DNA of 38,636 nt, taken from the NCBI GenBank assembly GCA_041263285.1, contig JBFSVS010000008.1, positions 1 to 38,636 of the forward strand, written 5' to 3'. The stretch is from Acidiparvus fluvialis. Lineage in GTDB: Bacteria > Acidobacteriota > Holophagae > Holophagales > Holophagaceae. The notes below the pieces were generated by a model. It searched no databases. It was not told the origin of the DNA and saw nothing but the letters and a program-made list of their open reading frames with translations. The position numbers were made by a program, and so were the translations under genes. This document shows, piece by piece, positions 1-8,574 of this stretch (within the stretch, counting starts at the first letter, position 1; each line of letters begins with the position of its first letter).

Positions 1-401
1 TGTAACGTTATCCGTTGTTCGGCAGTTAAACCTTTTTCATCCTGAAAGATCCGCGGTGAAGTATAGGCTTGTCGATAAAGCTTTCCGTCTAAAGTCTCCT
101 TAATGTCGACTAGAGCCATTCCATGTACGAGAATATTCCAGCAACCATCGGGAAGGGGATCAGCTCGGACAATGCGAACCATACATCCAATAGGGTAGTA
201 GTTTGAATTTGAGTTCCCCTCGGAGACCGATGCATCTTTAATTTGTGTGATAACAAAGGTTCCATGACTCGAAACTATGTCTTTTAGCATCTCCCGGTAC
301 CTTGGCTCAAAAATATGGAGCGGCATAAAGGTATGGGGGAAAAGGACAATATTTGGAAGTGGGAAAATGGGTAATATCGTAGGTATCATTAGGAATCTCA
401 T
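1..401 (-). CDS. LON substrate-binding domain protein (partial, 3' end outside window)
   Basis: Translating the minus strand from an ATG at 399-401 gives about 133 residues with no stop before the window edge. The N-terminus runs through PIFPLPNIVLFPHTFMPLHIFEPRYREM, broken here as PIFPLPNIVLFP then HTFMPLHIFEPRY, the hallmark of the LON N-terminal (PUA-like) substrate-binding domain. Stand-alone proteins of about 200 residues with this fold are common and have no protease domain; the C-terminus is not visible, so full-length Lon is not formally excluded, though this short family is more likely. An AAAGGT Shine-Dalgarno-like stretch lies 3 bases upstream. Divergent from kdsD, with only 21 bases between start codons. 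Confidence 0.8.
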   Translation of the reverse strand, partial: MRFLMIPTILPIFPLPNIVLFPHTFMPLHIFEPRYREMLKDIVSSHGTFVITQIKDASVSEGNSNSNYYPIGCMVRIVRADPLPDGCWNILVHGMALVDIKETLDGKLYRQAYTSPRIFQDEKGLTAEQRITL

Positions 402-422
402 TTTACCTTTTAGGGAGATCAA

Positions 423-1394
423 TTGGACCATCAAGCCATAAAAAGCACCCTAAATCAGGTTGTTAAGGCTTCAGAGAGGGCCGTAGGTAATCTTTTGCAT
501 ACGCTCGATCCCCTGGCTTTAGCGGATTGGGCTACATCGGTTCAAAAAAGCTCGGGAAGGGTGATTTTTAGCGGGGTAGGTAAATCGGGTGTAATTGCAC
601 AAAAAATTGCAGCGACGATGGCCTCACTTGGAACAGCTTCAGCCTTTATACACCCCACGGACGCTCTTCACGGGGATCTTGGGAATATAAGTCATGAGGA
701 TCATCTGGTGGTCTTGTCCAATAGCGGTGAAAGCGAGGAATTATCGCGGCTGATAAACAGTACCAAGCGACTGAAAATCAAAATTGCACTGATTACTTCT
801 AATAAAAACTCAGAACTTGGAAAACACTCAGATTGGGTTTTTTCTTATGTGCTACCGGAAGGCGAAGGGTCCCCGAATGGGTTATCTGCACCCATGGCAA
901 GTTCTGCCTGTCAGTTAACAATCGGAGATTGCCTTAGTGCCGTATTGGCCAATCTGAAGGGTTTTACGGGTGAAATGTTTTCCTTAAACCACCCGGGTGG
1001 AAGTATTGGATCTAAATTATTGAAAGTACGAGACGTTATGAATACGGTCTATCCAACAGTCCAGTGTGAAGATAACTTAATCACGGTTTTATCTAAATCA
1101 ACTGAGGGGCGACTAGGGATGGTGGTGGTTCTAGAGAAGGACAACAAGTTGGTGGGGGTCATTTCCGATGGTGACGTCCGAAGAGCCATACAAAAGAATG
1201 AGGATAAAGCTCATTTATTAACTGCCAAAGCCATGATGTCCATCAACCCGATCACGATGGAGCAAGACAATTTAGCTATCGATGCAGCCAACCTCATGGA
1301 GGAGAAGAAGATAACGTTTATATGCGTGACCGAAGGGAAGAACCCAGTTGGAGTTCTCCATATCCATGATTTGCTTAGGTTAAAAGTCCTATGA
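423..1394 (+). CDS. kdsD: Arabinose-5-phosphate isomerase (SIS domain plus two CBS domains)
   Basis: Interconverts D-ribulose 5-phosphate and D-arabinose 5-phosphate, the first committed step to Kdo, the inner sugar of LPS; cytosolic. The 323 residues match the family length. The SIS domain (about 1-200) shows GVGKSGVIAQKIAATMASLGT, here residues about 51-71, the HPTDALHGDLG block, SNSGESEE and the LNHPGGSIG block. Two CBS repeats follow (about 206-262 and 272-323). The start is TTG with AGGGAG at 412-417, well spaced; no ATG is better placed. lptFG follows after 58 bases, so Kdo synthesis and LPS export genes are adjacent. The other kds genes are not in the window. Confidence 0.95.
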   Translation: MDHQAIKSTLNQVVKASERAVGNLLHTLDPLALADWATSVQKSSGRVIFSGVGKSGVIAQKIAATMASLGTASAFIHPTDALHGDLGNISHEDHLVVLSNSGESEELSRLINSTKRLKIKIALITSNKNSELGKHSDWVFSYVLPEGEGSPNGLSAPMASSACQLTIGDCLSAVLANLKGFTGEMFSLNHPGGSIGSKLLKVRDVMNTVYPTVQCEDNLITVLSKSTEGRLGMVVVLEKDNKLVGVISDGDVRRAIQKNEDKAHLLTAKAMMSINPITMEQDNLAIDAANLMEEKKITFICVTEGKNPVGVLHIHDLLRLKVL

Positions 1395-1395
1395 T

Positions 1396-1435
1396 TTGTT
1401 TGATGTTTGATTATAGGTTACATAATATACATTAT
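1396..1435 (+). promoter_or_regulatory. AT-rich promoter candidate before lptFG
   Basis: The 58-base kdsD-lptFG gap is strongly AT-rich. TTGATT at 1407-1412 and CATTAT at 1430-1435 are separated by 17 bases, each matching 4 of 6 sigma-70 consensus positions. A start near 1442 would leave a leader of only about 11 bases, and no clear Shine-Dalgarno precedes the ATG at 1453. Weak; the gene could also be read through from kdsD. Confidence 0.2.
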
Positions 1436-1452
1436 CATAACTATCAATATTA

Positions 1453-3684
1453 ATGATGATATTTCAACGATACCTATTGAAAACTTGGTTTTACCCCTTA
1501 ATGGGCGCTGTGGTTTTTTATGGCGCTTTAATAGTCACCAACGAAGCCATGGCTCTTTCGAAAGAAGTATTTATTCAGGGTGCTTCTATTCTCTGGTTGG
1601 CCCTTTTACTCTTATCTTCTCTACCCGAACTACTGTCCATTATCTTACCTATAGCATCCCTTATAGCTGGATTGGTCGGAACTCAATCACTTTCAGTTAA
1701 TTCAGAGGTTGTCGCTGCTCAAGGCGTGGGGGTCGGGTATCAAAACTGGATCAAGTCCTGGGCTATTTTTGCCACTCTAGTTCTTGGAGTGGGTTTATTA
1801 AATTCTCACTACCTAACGCCTTGGTCAAATTCAAAACAACAGATTTTTAGGGATTCAATGTCTGAAACCCTTAAAACGAGGATAGTTAAACCCGGCGGTC
1901 TGCCTTGGAGTCCTCCAACTAATCCCAACATGACAATTTGGAGTGATTTCAAGGGAAATACTCATATCGTAGAAGTCCGTCCAAATGAAGTTCAGCACAT
2001 GATTGGCCAAGACATAAAATACACCTTTATCAATAACTATGACGGTTCTTCCAATGCTTCCATTGACCTTAAAAATCTTAACGGAGCTCTTTACCAACAA
2101 ACCAACGATTCCATTATTCTTGTCGACCAAAAGGAACAGACTTTAATGTTCCAGGTTCCACCCCCAAAGAGAATCTGGAAGTCTACCCCTCTTCGTACCG
2201 TAACCACCTCATCTCTTTATGAATTGAAATCTTCGTCGCTAGAAACCGTTCAGAATTCTAAGATTCGAGACATCGAATTATCAAGACGATGGTCCCTACC
2301 GTTTGCCTCGGTGGCATTCCTTTTACTTGGCATATCAATAGGATTCCGTCACCCTCGGTTCAAAAAGTCTAGCAGTGCTATCACGGCTCTTCTTTCGGTT
2401 TTGGTCTATTACTTCCTGTACCGCTATATGGAAAATCTCTACTCAGTTGCCGATAATCTATCTTCGTTGATTTTGTATGCAACGTTAATCCTAGCATTCG
2501 TCATTGCTAGCTATGCTTTCTACGTAAGCCTTAGACCCATTCAATCAAAGAAGACATTACTGAAAACACCATTAATGAGGTTCAACAAATCTAAAGACGG
2601 GCTAATAGGATTTCGTAAGCGTCTGGATTCCTTGATGGAATCAGGGCGTAGTCAGTTTTATGGAACGAACCGAACTCTAGTTAAGTATTTCAGTTCCTCC
2701 CTCCTTAAAAACTGGCTTGTTGTGACATTATCTATTCTGTTGATACATCTTGTGATTACGTTTTCAAATCTCGCCAACGATATCATTAAAAACAATCAAT
2801 CATTTTTACTTTTCTTCAAGTACTGGATAATCTCTCTGCCCGAGTTTTTGACGATTGTCGGTCCTATTATTTTTCTCGCTTCTGCAGCGTTAACCCTAAC
2901 TGAAAAATCAATATCAAGAGAGTGGGTAGCCCTTAAATCAAGCGGGGTGAATCTTTTCGATTTAATGAAGTTTGCTTACCCTGCCCTGTCTATCCTGCTA
3001 GGAATGTCTTTACTCTTTTCTCTATGGGTAGGTCCAGCAACGATTACTACGGGTGACCGTCTATACCGACAAATACTTGGCCGTACTCCCATTTCAACTC
3101 AACCACCAAACGATAGCTGGGTTACCCTCAAGACGGAAATATCAAAACCAACCACTCTTTGGTTCGCGTCACCTCAACAAGGTCTTCGTTGGGGATTTCC
3201 TCTTTCAAATTACTTGGAGTCAGATCCAATTATCAAATTCAATGAGCGCAATGGATACAGCACCGTTTTTGATTGGAATGGGCAACGACGCGAAAATCCA
3301 AATTCATGGGACGTCTATTTCCCTAGTAAAGCTTTAAGGACGATTTCATCACCCGCCACAACCTCGACAATTGACCTAGTGTCATGGGCCCTGCTCTCTA
3401 ATGACCCTGAGCGCAACTATGAACTCATCAATCGTCTACTCGGCTGGCTTCTCGGCCCTCTTCTACTATTTGCATTCCTTTCTTACAGTTTACCGGATCC
3501 AAAACAGGGTAGAACTCGTGCTCTAGGCACTATTCTTTTTTCAAGTTTATTATTTTTTGGGATCAACTCTATTATCGTCGGAGCTACCCAGACGGGAGAG
3601 ATACCAGTTTGGTGGGGAACCCTGGCGCCTCTAGTATTCTTATTTGCCATTGGACTCATTCGGCATAATCAAGTTCATACTTAA
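1453..3684 (+). CDS. lptFG: Fused LptF-LptG permease of the LPS export ABC transporter
   Basis: One uninterrupted 743-residue frame holds two successive YjgP/YjgQ-type permeases; LptF and LptG are normally separate chains of about 360 residues. First half: membrane helices near 14-30, 46-75 and 102-118, a periplasmic domain about 125-272, then helices about 280-358. A hydrophilic, cytoplasm-side linker (about 361-412) leads to a second half with helices near 420-440, 456-480 and 508-530, a periplasmic domain about 535-655, and helices about 660-735. Each half has the cytoplasmic coupling-helix segment after its second helix (SEVVAAQGVGVG at 84-95; SREWVALKSSGVN at 488-500), which in the family contacts LptB. 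Family knowledge: extracts LPS from the inner membrane with LptB2 and LptC. lptB is at 33327-34076. ATG at 1453 or 1456. Confidence 0.9.
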   Translation: MMIFQRYLLKTWFYPLMGAVVFYGALIVTNEAMALSKEVFIQGASILWLALLLLSSLPELLSIILPIASLIAGLVGTQSLSVNSEVVAAQGVGVGYQNWIKSWAIFATLVLGVGLLNSHYLTPWSNSKQQIFRDSMSETLKTRIVKPGGLPWSPPTNPNMTIWSDFKGNTHIVEVRPNEVQHMIGQDIKYTFINNYDGSSNASIDLKNLNGALYQQTNDSIILVDQKEQTLMFQVPPPKRIWKSTPLRTVTTSSLYELKSSSLETVQNSKIRDIELSRRWSLPFASVAFLLLGISIGFRHPRFKKSSSAITALLSVLVYYFLYRYMENLYSVADNLSSLILYATLILAFVIASYAFYVSLRPIQSKKTLLKTPLMRFNKSKDGLIGFRKRLDSLMESGRSQFYGTNRTLVKYFSSSLLKNWLVVTLSILLIHLVITFSNLANDIIKNNQSFLLFFKYWIISLPEFLTIVGPIIFLASAALTLTEKSISREWVALKSSGVNLFDLMKFAYPALSILLGMSLLFSLWVGPATITTGDRLYRQILGRTPISTQPPNDSWVTLKTEISKPTTLWFASPQQGLRWGFPLSNYLESDPIIKFNERNGYSTVFDWNGQRRENPNSWDVYFPSKALRTISSPATTSTIDLVSWALLSNDPERNYELINRLLGWLLGPLLLFAFLSYSLPDPKQGRTRALGTILFSSLLFFGINSIIVGATQTGEIPVWWGTLAPLVFLFAIGLIRHNQVHT

Positions 3685-3687
3685 ATC

Positions 3688-4524
3688 ATGTTCCATTCAT
3701 TTAGAAGATTCACCCAATCCTTAAGTTTTATGTTTTTTCTCTTTGCCCCTTTTTTTGATATCTTTCGATTTGATATTAGAAATAATGAATTTATTTTCCT
3801 CGGTAACCATTATTCTTTTACAACTTCAAATGGAATTTATTTAGCCCTTGGATTTATATCGTCATTATTAGTCTTTATTATCCTTAGTTATACGAAAGGG
3901 CGTGTATTTTGTGGCTGGTCATGCCCTTATGGAAGTGTCATCGAATTTTTTAACGCAATTCGAACTGTGTTCGGATCAGGTACGAATCGCGCAGTTTATG
4001 ACTTTATCAAAAGATCAGACGCACACCGAATCCTAGCTCAAGTCCTTAGTGTAGTTTTTTTGCTCATAGGACCAATCATTATTGCACTGGGGCTTTCTGC
4101 TTACCTTGTAAATCCTTCGCGCATTCTCACTATCATTATGAATCCCTCAGCACTAAATAGCGAAGCAGCTCTAGGCTCATGGATACTTCTTTTTTCAGTA
4201 TTGACATGGATTGTTGGGTTTATTGTACGATTTGATTTCTGTAGAATTGTGTGTATCTATGGGATGGGACAATCCATCATTTATAGCTCTAACGACCAAG
4301 ATAAGACACTGAGACCCAGGTTTAACTCAGAGCTAAGTGAATGCGGGTCTTGCACAGCATGTGTTAATACATGCTTTGTTGATCTTGATCCTAGATCTGA
4401 ATCTCTGTTCATCGGCTACGGCGAGGGTTGTTTCAATTGTGGAGATTGTGCAGATGTATGCTCAGTGGTCCAAAACCACAGAGGAAAAGATTCTTTAATT
4501 ACATTTAGGAGTAATAAACAATGA
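3688..4524 (+). CDS. NapH/CcoG-like membrane polyferredoxin
   Basis: A 278-residue integral membrane iron-sulfur protein. Helices lie near 10-24, 48-67, 115-140 and 162-182. Two conserved CX3C motifs sit at membrane borders (C75-C79 in FCGWSCPYG; C185-C189 in FCRIVCIYG), as in NapH and related quinol-linked proteins. Two C-terminal ferredoxin clusters are complete: C219, C222, C225, C229 and C248, C251, C254, C258. Family members are thought to move electrons between the quinone pool and a partner. There is no nap, cco or nos gene here; instead msrB overlaps by 4 bases, and lptFG ends 3 bases upstream. The physiological partner is not established. Confidence 0.85.
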   Translation: MFHSFRRFTQSLSFMFFLFAPFFDIFRFDIRNNEFIFLGNHYSFTTSNGIYLALGFISSLLVFIILSYTKGRVFCGWSCPYGSVIEFFNAIRTVFGSGTNRAVYDFIKRSDAHRILAQVLSVVFLLIGPIIIALGLSAYLVNPSRILTIIMNPSALNSEAALGSWILLFSVLTWIVGFIVRFDFCRIVCIYGMGQSIIYSSNDQDKTLRPRFNSELSECGSCTACVNTCFVDLDPRSESLFIGYGEGCFNCGDCADVCSVVQNHRGKDSLITFRSNKQ

Positions 4525-4892
4525 GGCTATCTAATGACGAATGGAAGAAAAAACTTACCGCTCAACAGTACAGAGTGCTTATTGAAAAAGGGACTGATCC
4601 AAGATTTATGAGTTTCGAGTTTGGGGATGACGTAAGTATTTTATCCTGTGTAGGTTGCCAAAATCCCCTTTTTGCCGTCAGTGATAAATATGAATCCTCA
4701 TCAGGTTGGCCAAGTTTTATCAGACCAGTTAACGATACCGCCTTAGAAGAAATGCCTGATTTTACCCATGGCATGAATCGTATAGAGGTAATCTGCTCAA
4801 AATGTAAGGGGCACTTAGGGCACGTATTTGATGATGGCCCTAAACCGACAGGTAAAAGGTATTGTATTAATGGAAGTATCCTGTCCAAGTAA
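4521..4892 (+). CDS. msrB: Peptide methionine-R-sulfoxide reductase MsrB
   Basis: Reduces methionine-R-sulfoxide in proteins. The 123 residues cover the whole MsrB fold: GWPSF block at 62-66, zinc-binding cysteines C43/C46 and C92/C95, the GHLGHVF block at 97-103, and catalytic C115 in RYCIN. The position that carries the resolving cysteine in two-cysteine MsrB enzymes is serine here (SSSGW, 59-63), so recycling of C115 needs another thiol or reductant. No signal peptide, so cytosolic. ATG overlaps the end of the polyferredoxin gene by 4 bases, implying translational coupling. Confidence 0.95.
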   Translation: MRLSNDEWKKKLTAQQYRVLIEKGTDPRFMSFEFGDDVSILSCVGCQNPLFAVSDKYESSSGWPSFIRPVNDTALEEMPDFTHGMNRIEVICSKCKGHLGHVFDDGPKPTGKRYCINGSILSK

Positions 4893-4950
4893 CTTCAGGT
4901 CTATTTATTAAGGGTAGCTTTTAAGTTAAGCCGGACATTTAAGCTATTAG

Positions 4951-5025
4951 TGGAGGCGCCGGTCGGATTCGAACCGACGTATACAGGATTTGCAGTCCCG
5001 GACCTTACCACTTGGCGACGGCGCC
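4951..5025 (-). tRNA. tRNA-Cys (GCA)
   Basis: On the minus strand a 75-base cloverleaf reads GGCGCCG acceptor paired to CGGCGCC, D arm with AAGTGGTAAGG, anticodon loop CTGCAAA (anticodon GCA), T arm GTCGG-TTCGAAT-CCGAC, discriminator U73 as usual for tRNA-Cys, and an encoded CCA. It lies 14 bases downstream of tRNA-Gly on the same strand, so the two are probably co-transcribed. Confidence 0.97.
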
Positions 5026-5039
5026 GATAATACAAGGAA

Positions 5040-5114
<75 letters not shown>

Positions 5115-5206
5115 AGAAGTTTAATAATAACAGTATGCGCTCCTTAAAACTAGTTCATAGAAAAGTATCTAATTATTAGTAATCTGTGAATGATTGGAGT
5201 GCTTAG

Positions 5207-6376
5207 TTGACCCCTTTACCAACCCTTATCATCACCCTAGGAGACCCTTCCGGTATTGGTCCGGAAATACTGCTTAAATCACTACCGCAGTTAACTCATC
5301 GAGCAAAAATAGTAATTATTGGAAGTCGCGCTGGTGTTGAGCTGTTTTCTAAAAGCGAAAATAATGTCTATAAATGGCTATGGGGCGATCCACCCTTTAC
5401 AATCGCGAACTCAATGGAGTCATTTGGTTTTTATCTAATCGATTCTAATTCTGACAAAATGCACTCTGCTGTATGGCTTGATCCCTACCCTCTTTCATTG
5501 AATAAATTAAAATTAGGTTTACCATCCGCCAATTCTGGTAAGTCATCAATGGAAGCATTGGTCCTCGCTACGCGATTAATGAGTAGTCATAAAGCGGATG
5601 CACTCGTCACATTACCCATATCTAAAACTTCAATAATAGCCACGGGAGAGAGTTTTACTGGTCATACAGGTTATTTAATGGAAGCGACAAATTCAAAGTA
5701 TACGCAAATGATATTTATGAGTCCAAAAATGAAGGTGGCTCTTCATACAGTCCATATGAGTTTAAAAAGAGTCATTGAGAGTATGGATGCAGAATCCATT
5801 TCTCAGAGTATCGAGTTTAGTGTGGGATCCTTCATCGAACTGATGGGTACTTCTAACTTTAGGATTGGCGTTGCAGCTTTAAACCCTCATGCCGGAGAAA
5901 ATGGGGCTTTTGGAAATGAGGATTCACTAATAGAGGAAGCTGTCAGGGGTTCGATTGCTAAGTTCAAAAAAAACAATTATTCACTGGATGTTGAAAAGTT
6001 TGGGTCCTCGATTTACTCAAAATATAAACCACACCATCCGTGGAACCCCTACCCTCATCAGGAAATGGTAAAAAGGGAGGATGGTCTTAGGATTGAAGGT
6101 CCACTAGCTGCTGATTCAGTGTTCAAACGATCCTATGATGGTGAATTTGACCTTGTAGTTGCCATGTATCACGATCAAGGACTAATACCGATAAAATTTG
6201 CAGAACCAACTCTCGCTGTAAATGTAACTTTTGGCCTCCCGTTTGTTCGAACAAGCCCCGATCACGGGACAGGATTCGATATTGCTGGTTTAGGAATCGC
6301 CGATCATCGTAATTTTCAAGAAGCTTCGAGGCTAGCCCTTAGATTGTCCATGCGCTCAAAAGGCCTATTCGAATAG
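5207..6376 (+). CDS. pdxA: 4-hydroxythreonine-4-phosphate dehydrogenase PdxA, with an insertion
   Basis: Oxidises 4-phosphohydroxy-L-threonine in the DXP-dependent route to pyridoxal phosphate. Signatures: LGDPSGIGPE (11-20), GHTGYL (152-157), and metal-ligand histidines H183 (TVHMSL), H228 (ALNPHAGE) and H322 (MYHDQG), then TFGLPFVRTSPDHGTGFDIAG, spanning 341-361. The 389 residues exceed the usual 320-340. The excess is a His/Pro/Tyr-rich block at about 254-290 (bases about 5966-6076) between a helix and the conserved GPLAAD strand. TTG start with GGAG a few bases upstream. glmU follows after 53 bases. Confidence 0.93.
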   Translation: MTPLPTLIITLGDPSGIGPEILLKSLPQLTHRAKIVIIGSRAGVELFSKSENNVYKWLWGDPPFTIANSMESFGFYLIDSNSDKMHSAVWLDPYPLSLNKLKLGLPSANSGKSSMEALVLATRLMSSHKADALVTLPISKTSIIATGESFTGHTGYLMEATNSKYTQMIFMSPKMKVALHTVHMSLKRVIESMDAESISQSIEFSVGSFIELMGTSNFRIGVAALNPHAGENGAFGNEDSLIEEAVRGSIAKFKKNNYSLDVEKFGSSIYSKYKPHHPWNPYPHQEMVKREDGLRIEGPLAADSVFKRSYDGEFDLVVAMYHDQGLIPIKFAEPTLAVNVTFGLPFVRTSPDHGTGFDIAGLGIADHRNFQEASRLALRLSMRSKGLFE

Positions 6377-6429
6377 TGTTATCTCTAGTTTGAAAGATCA
6401 GTAGCATAATAAAATATTAGAGGTGTCAC

Positions 6430-7797
6430 TTGTCATTCATAGCAGTTATATTGGCTGCCGGTAACAGCAAGAGAATGGTTTCTTCTAGGTCAAAGGTGTT
6501 GCACGAAATCCTTGGTGACTCCTCTCTCTTATGGGCTCTAAGAGCTATTCCGAAAGAAGTAAAAAATACGGTCATCGTGATCAACAAGAATCACGATGAA
6601 ATAAAGCGCCTGGTTAAGGTTTGGGAAGACAAGAAACTTTTCAGTACAAGCGTTTACTTTGCCGTTCAGTCCTCGACAGTGGGTACAGCCCACGCATTGC
6701 TTTCAGCTAAACCATTAATCGACAAATTTAATGCAACCAATGTCCTTATTATGAGTGCCGATGTTCCACTAATAATGGAATCTAGCTTATCCAAACTTAT
6801 AAAGAAGTGCCCATCGTTAGCCGTCGCAGATTTCATTGAACCAAATGGATATGGAAGGATTTTCTTAAAAAAAGATGGAATACATTTGGCTTCCATCGTA
6901 GAGGACCTAGATACGAATAAAATGCAATCCCGTCATCGGGTTGTGAATGGAGGTATCTATGCTCTTCCTTGTAAAAAGATTTTTCCTTTATTAAAAATGG
7001 TTAAAAATACCAACAAGCAAAAAGAATTTTATCTAACTGATGCAATCAATATACTTGCAGAAAATCAAAAGATTGAATCAGTACCTATCGACTCGCAAGA
7101 ATTATTTGGATTGAATACTCGAACCGATCTTTCACTTCTTCAAAACTATGCAAAAAACAGAGTGAATAGTAGATGGTTGAAAAGCGGGGTAACTATTTTA
7201 GATCCCTCTACAACGTTCATAGGCCCTCGAGTTAAGATAGGCTCCGATGTTTTGATTGAGCCCAATGTTACTTTAATTGGGGCCGTAACCATTGGTACCG
7301 GTAGCATAATCCAAGCTGGATCACGAATTGAAGATTCCAAAATTGGAAATCACACCGTTATTAAGCCTTACACCCTCATCGATCGCTCGGTACTAACAAA
7401 TCATGTTGTTGTAGGCCCCTTCGCACGTTTAAGGGAGGGCACTGAGTTATCAGATCATGTTCAAATAGGAAATTTTGTGGAAACCAAGAAGGCTAAGATA
7501 TCTAAGGGCAGTAAGGCTAACCATCTTACTTACCTTGGGGATGTATCAATTGGAACTAATTCCAATATCGGAGCAGGAGTCATAACCTGCAACTATGACG
7601 GGCTCAAGAAGCACAAAACAGTTATCGGTGATAATGTATTTATTGGCAGCGATACGCAGATAATTGCCCCAATCAAAGTCGGCGATGGAACTCTTGTGGC
7701 AGCGGGTACAACCGTAACCGTGGATATTCCCTCCCACCATAAGGCTAAAAGTCGCGTTCCTCAAGTAAACCGACCCCTTAAAAAGGCGAAGAAATAG
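6430..7797 (+). CDS. glmU: Bifunctional UDP-GlcNAc pyrophosphorylase / glucosamine-1-P acetyltransferase
   Basis: Makes UDP-GlcNAc for peptidoglycan and lipid A. The N-terminal nucleotidyltransferase (about 1-230) has LAAGNSKRM at 9-17, a K-V-L-H segment after it, and a VQSSTVGTAHA block. From about 250 the sequence becomes a left-handed beta-helix of hexapeptide repeats (I-G-x-x-x-x style), with the acetyltransferase block VETKKAKISKGSKANHLTYLGD and GAGVITCNYDG. Full family length at 455 residues. TTG start with AGAGGTG upstream. The stop TAG abuts the ATG of mlaE directly. Confidence 0.97.
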   Translation: MSFIAVILAAGNSKRMVSSRSKVLHEILGDSSLLWALRAIPKEVKNTVIVINKNHDEIKRLVKVWEDKKLFSTSVYFAVQSSTVGTAHALLSAKPLIDKFNATNVLIMSADVPLIMESSLSKLIKKCPSLAVADFIEPNGYGRIFLKKDGIHLASIVEDLDTNKMQSRHRVVNGGIYALPCKKIFPLLKMVKNTNKQKEFYLTDAINILAENQKIESVPIDSQELFGLNTRTDLSLLQNYAKNRVNSRWLKSGVTILDPSTTFIGPRVKIGSDVLIEPNVTLIGAVTIGTGSIIQAGSRIEDSKIGNHTVIKPYTLIDRSVLTNHVVVGPFARLREGTELSDHVQIGNFVETKKAKISKGSKANHLTYLGDVSIGTNSNIGAGVITCNYDGLKKHKTVIGDNVFIGSDTQIIAPIKVGDGTLVAAGTTVTVDIPSHHKAKSRVPQVNRPLKKAKK

Positions 7798-8571
7798 ATG
7801 GTATCTTTTGTGGAATTTCTAGGGGCAAAAATCATATCTAACGTTTCGTCTTTTGGTGATTTTATTCTTGTCAGCATTAGATGTTTCAGAAGTATTTTCA
7901 AGCGGCCCTTTGATACTAATTACTTTTTGAACCAATGTTCTTTTGTAGGTGTTTCATCTGTACCTGTTGTTTTAATGACCTCTCTTTCAGTCAGCATGGT
8001 ATTTGCTGTTCAATTAGCCTTTGGTTTCAAGCAATTTCAAGCTGAAGGCTTGGCGAGTCAAGTCGAGGGGCTCGCTGTTATTAGAGAATTAGCACCAGTA
8101 ATTACCGGGTTAATGCTTGCTGGACGCGTTGGATCGGCAATGGCCGCTGAGATCGGTACCATGCGAATAACCGAGCAAATCGATGCCTTAGAGTGTTTAG
8201 CCACTGATCCCATTCATTATTTATTTGTGCCAAGATTCTTGGCTGCAATTTTAATGCTGCCTATGTTGACAATACTTTCAATCTATATAAGCTTTTGGGG
8301 GGGTCATTTCATATTAGTTAATCTATCATTTCAGAGTTCAGACTTTTATACATCAGAGTTCTTTAAGTTAATATCCTCTTCGGATTTACGGATTGCTCTT
8401 ATCAAAGCCTTCGTATTTGGTGTAATCATCTCTCTTGTTGGTTGCTGGAAAGGCTTCAGAACCGAGGGGGGCGCAGTTGGAGTCGGCGCGGCGCCTACCA
8501 GCAGTGTTGTTACATCAAGTCTATGGATATTGATTGCTGACTTTGTTCTAACAAAACTTCTTTTGGTCTAA
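7798..8571 (+). CDS. mlaE: MlaE-type ABC permease
   Basis: Inner-membrane permease of an MCE lipid transporter. 257 residues with the conserved MlaE/YrbE core VIRELAPVITGLMLAGRVG (about 97-115) followed by SAMAAEIGTMRITEQIDALE, plus four to five hydrophobic segments. It starts at the base after the glmU stop and is followed 3 bases later by mlaF, so the transporter genes are translated as a unit with glmU. Confidence 0.95.
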   Translation: MVSFVEFLGAKIISNVSSFGDFILVSIRCFRSIFKRPFDTNYFLNQCSFVGVSSVPVVLMTSLSVSMVFAVQLAFGFKQFQAEGLASQVEGLAVIRELAPVITGLMLAGRVGSAMAAEIGTMRITEQIDALECLATDPIHYLFVPRFLAAILMLPMLTILSIYISFWGGHFILVNLSFQSSDFYTSEFFKLISSSDLRIALIKAFVFGVIISLVGCWKGFRTEGGAVGVGAAPTSSVVTSSLWILIADFVLTKLLLV

Positions 8572-8574
8572 CTT

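Noticed and set aside
1407..1700. Separate 97-residue plus-strand protein before lptFG
   Set aside because: Overlaps the LptFG N-terminus in another frame, has no family features and starts in the AT-rich gap.
4562..4888. Minus-strand 108-residue frame opposite msrB
   Set aside because: A shadow of msrB, whose zinc and catalytic motifs are intact in the plus frame.
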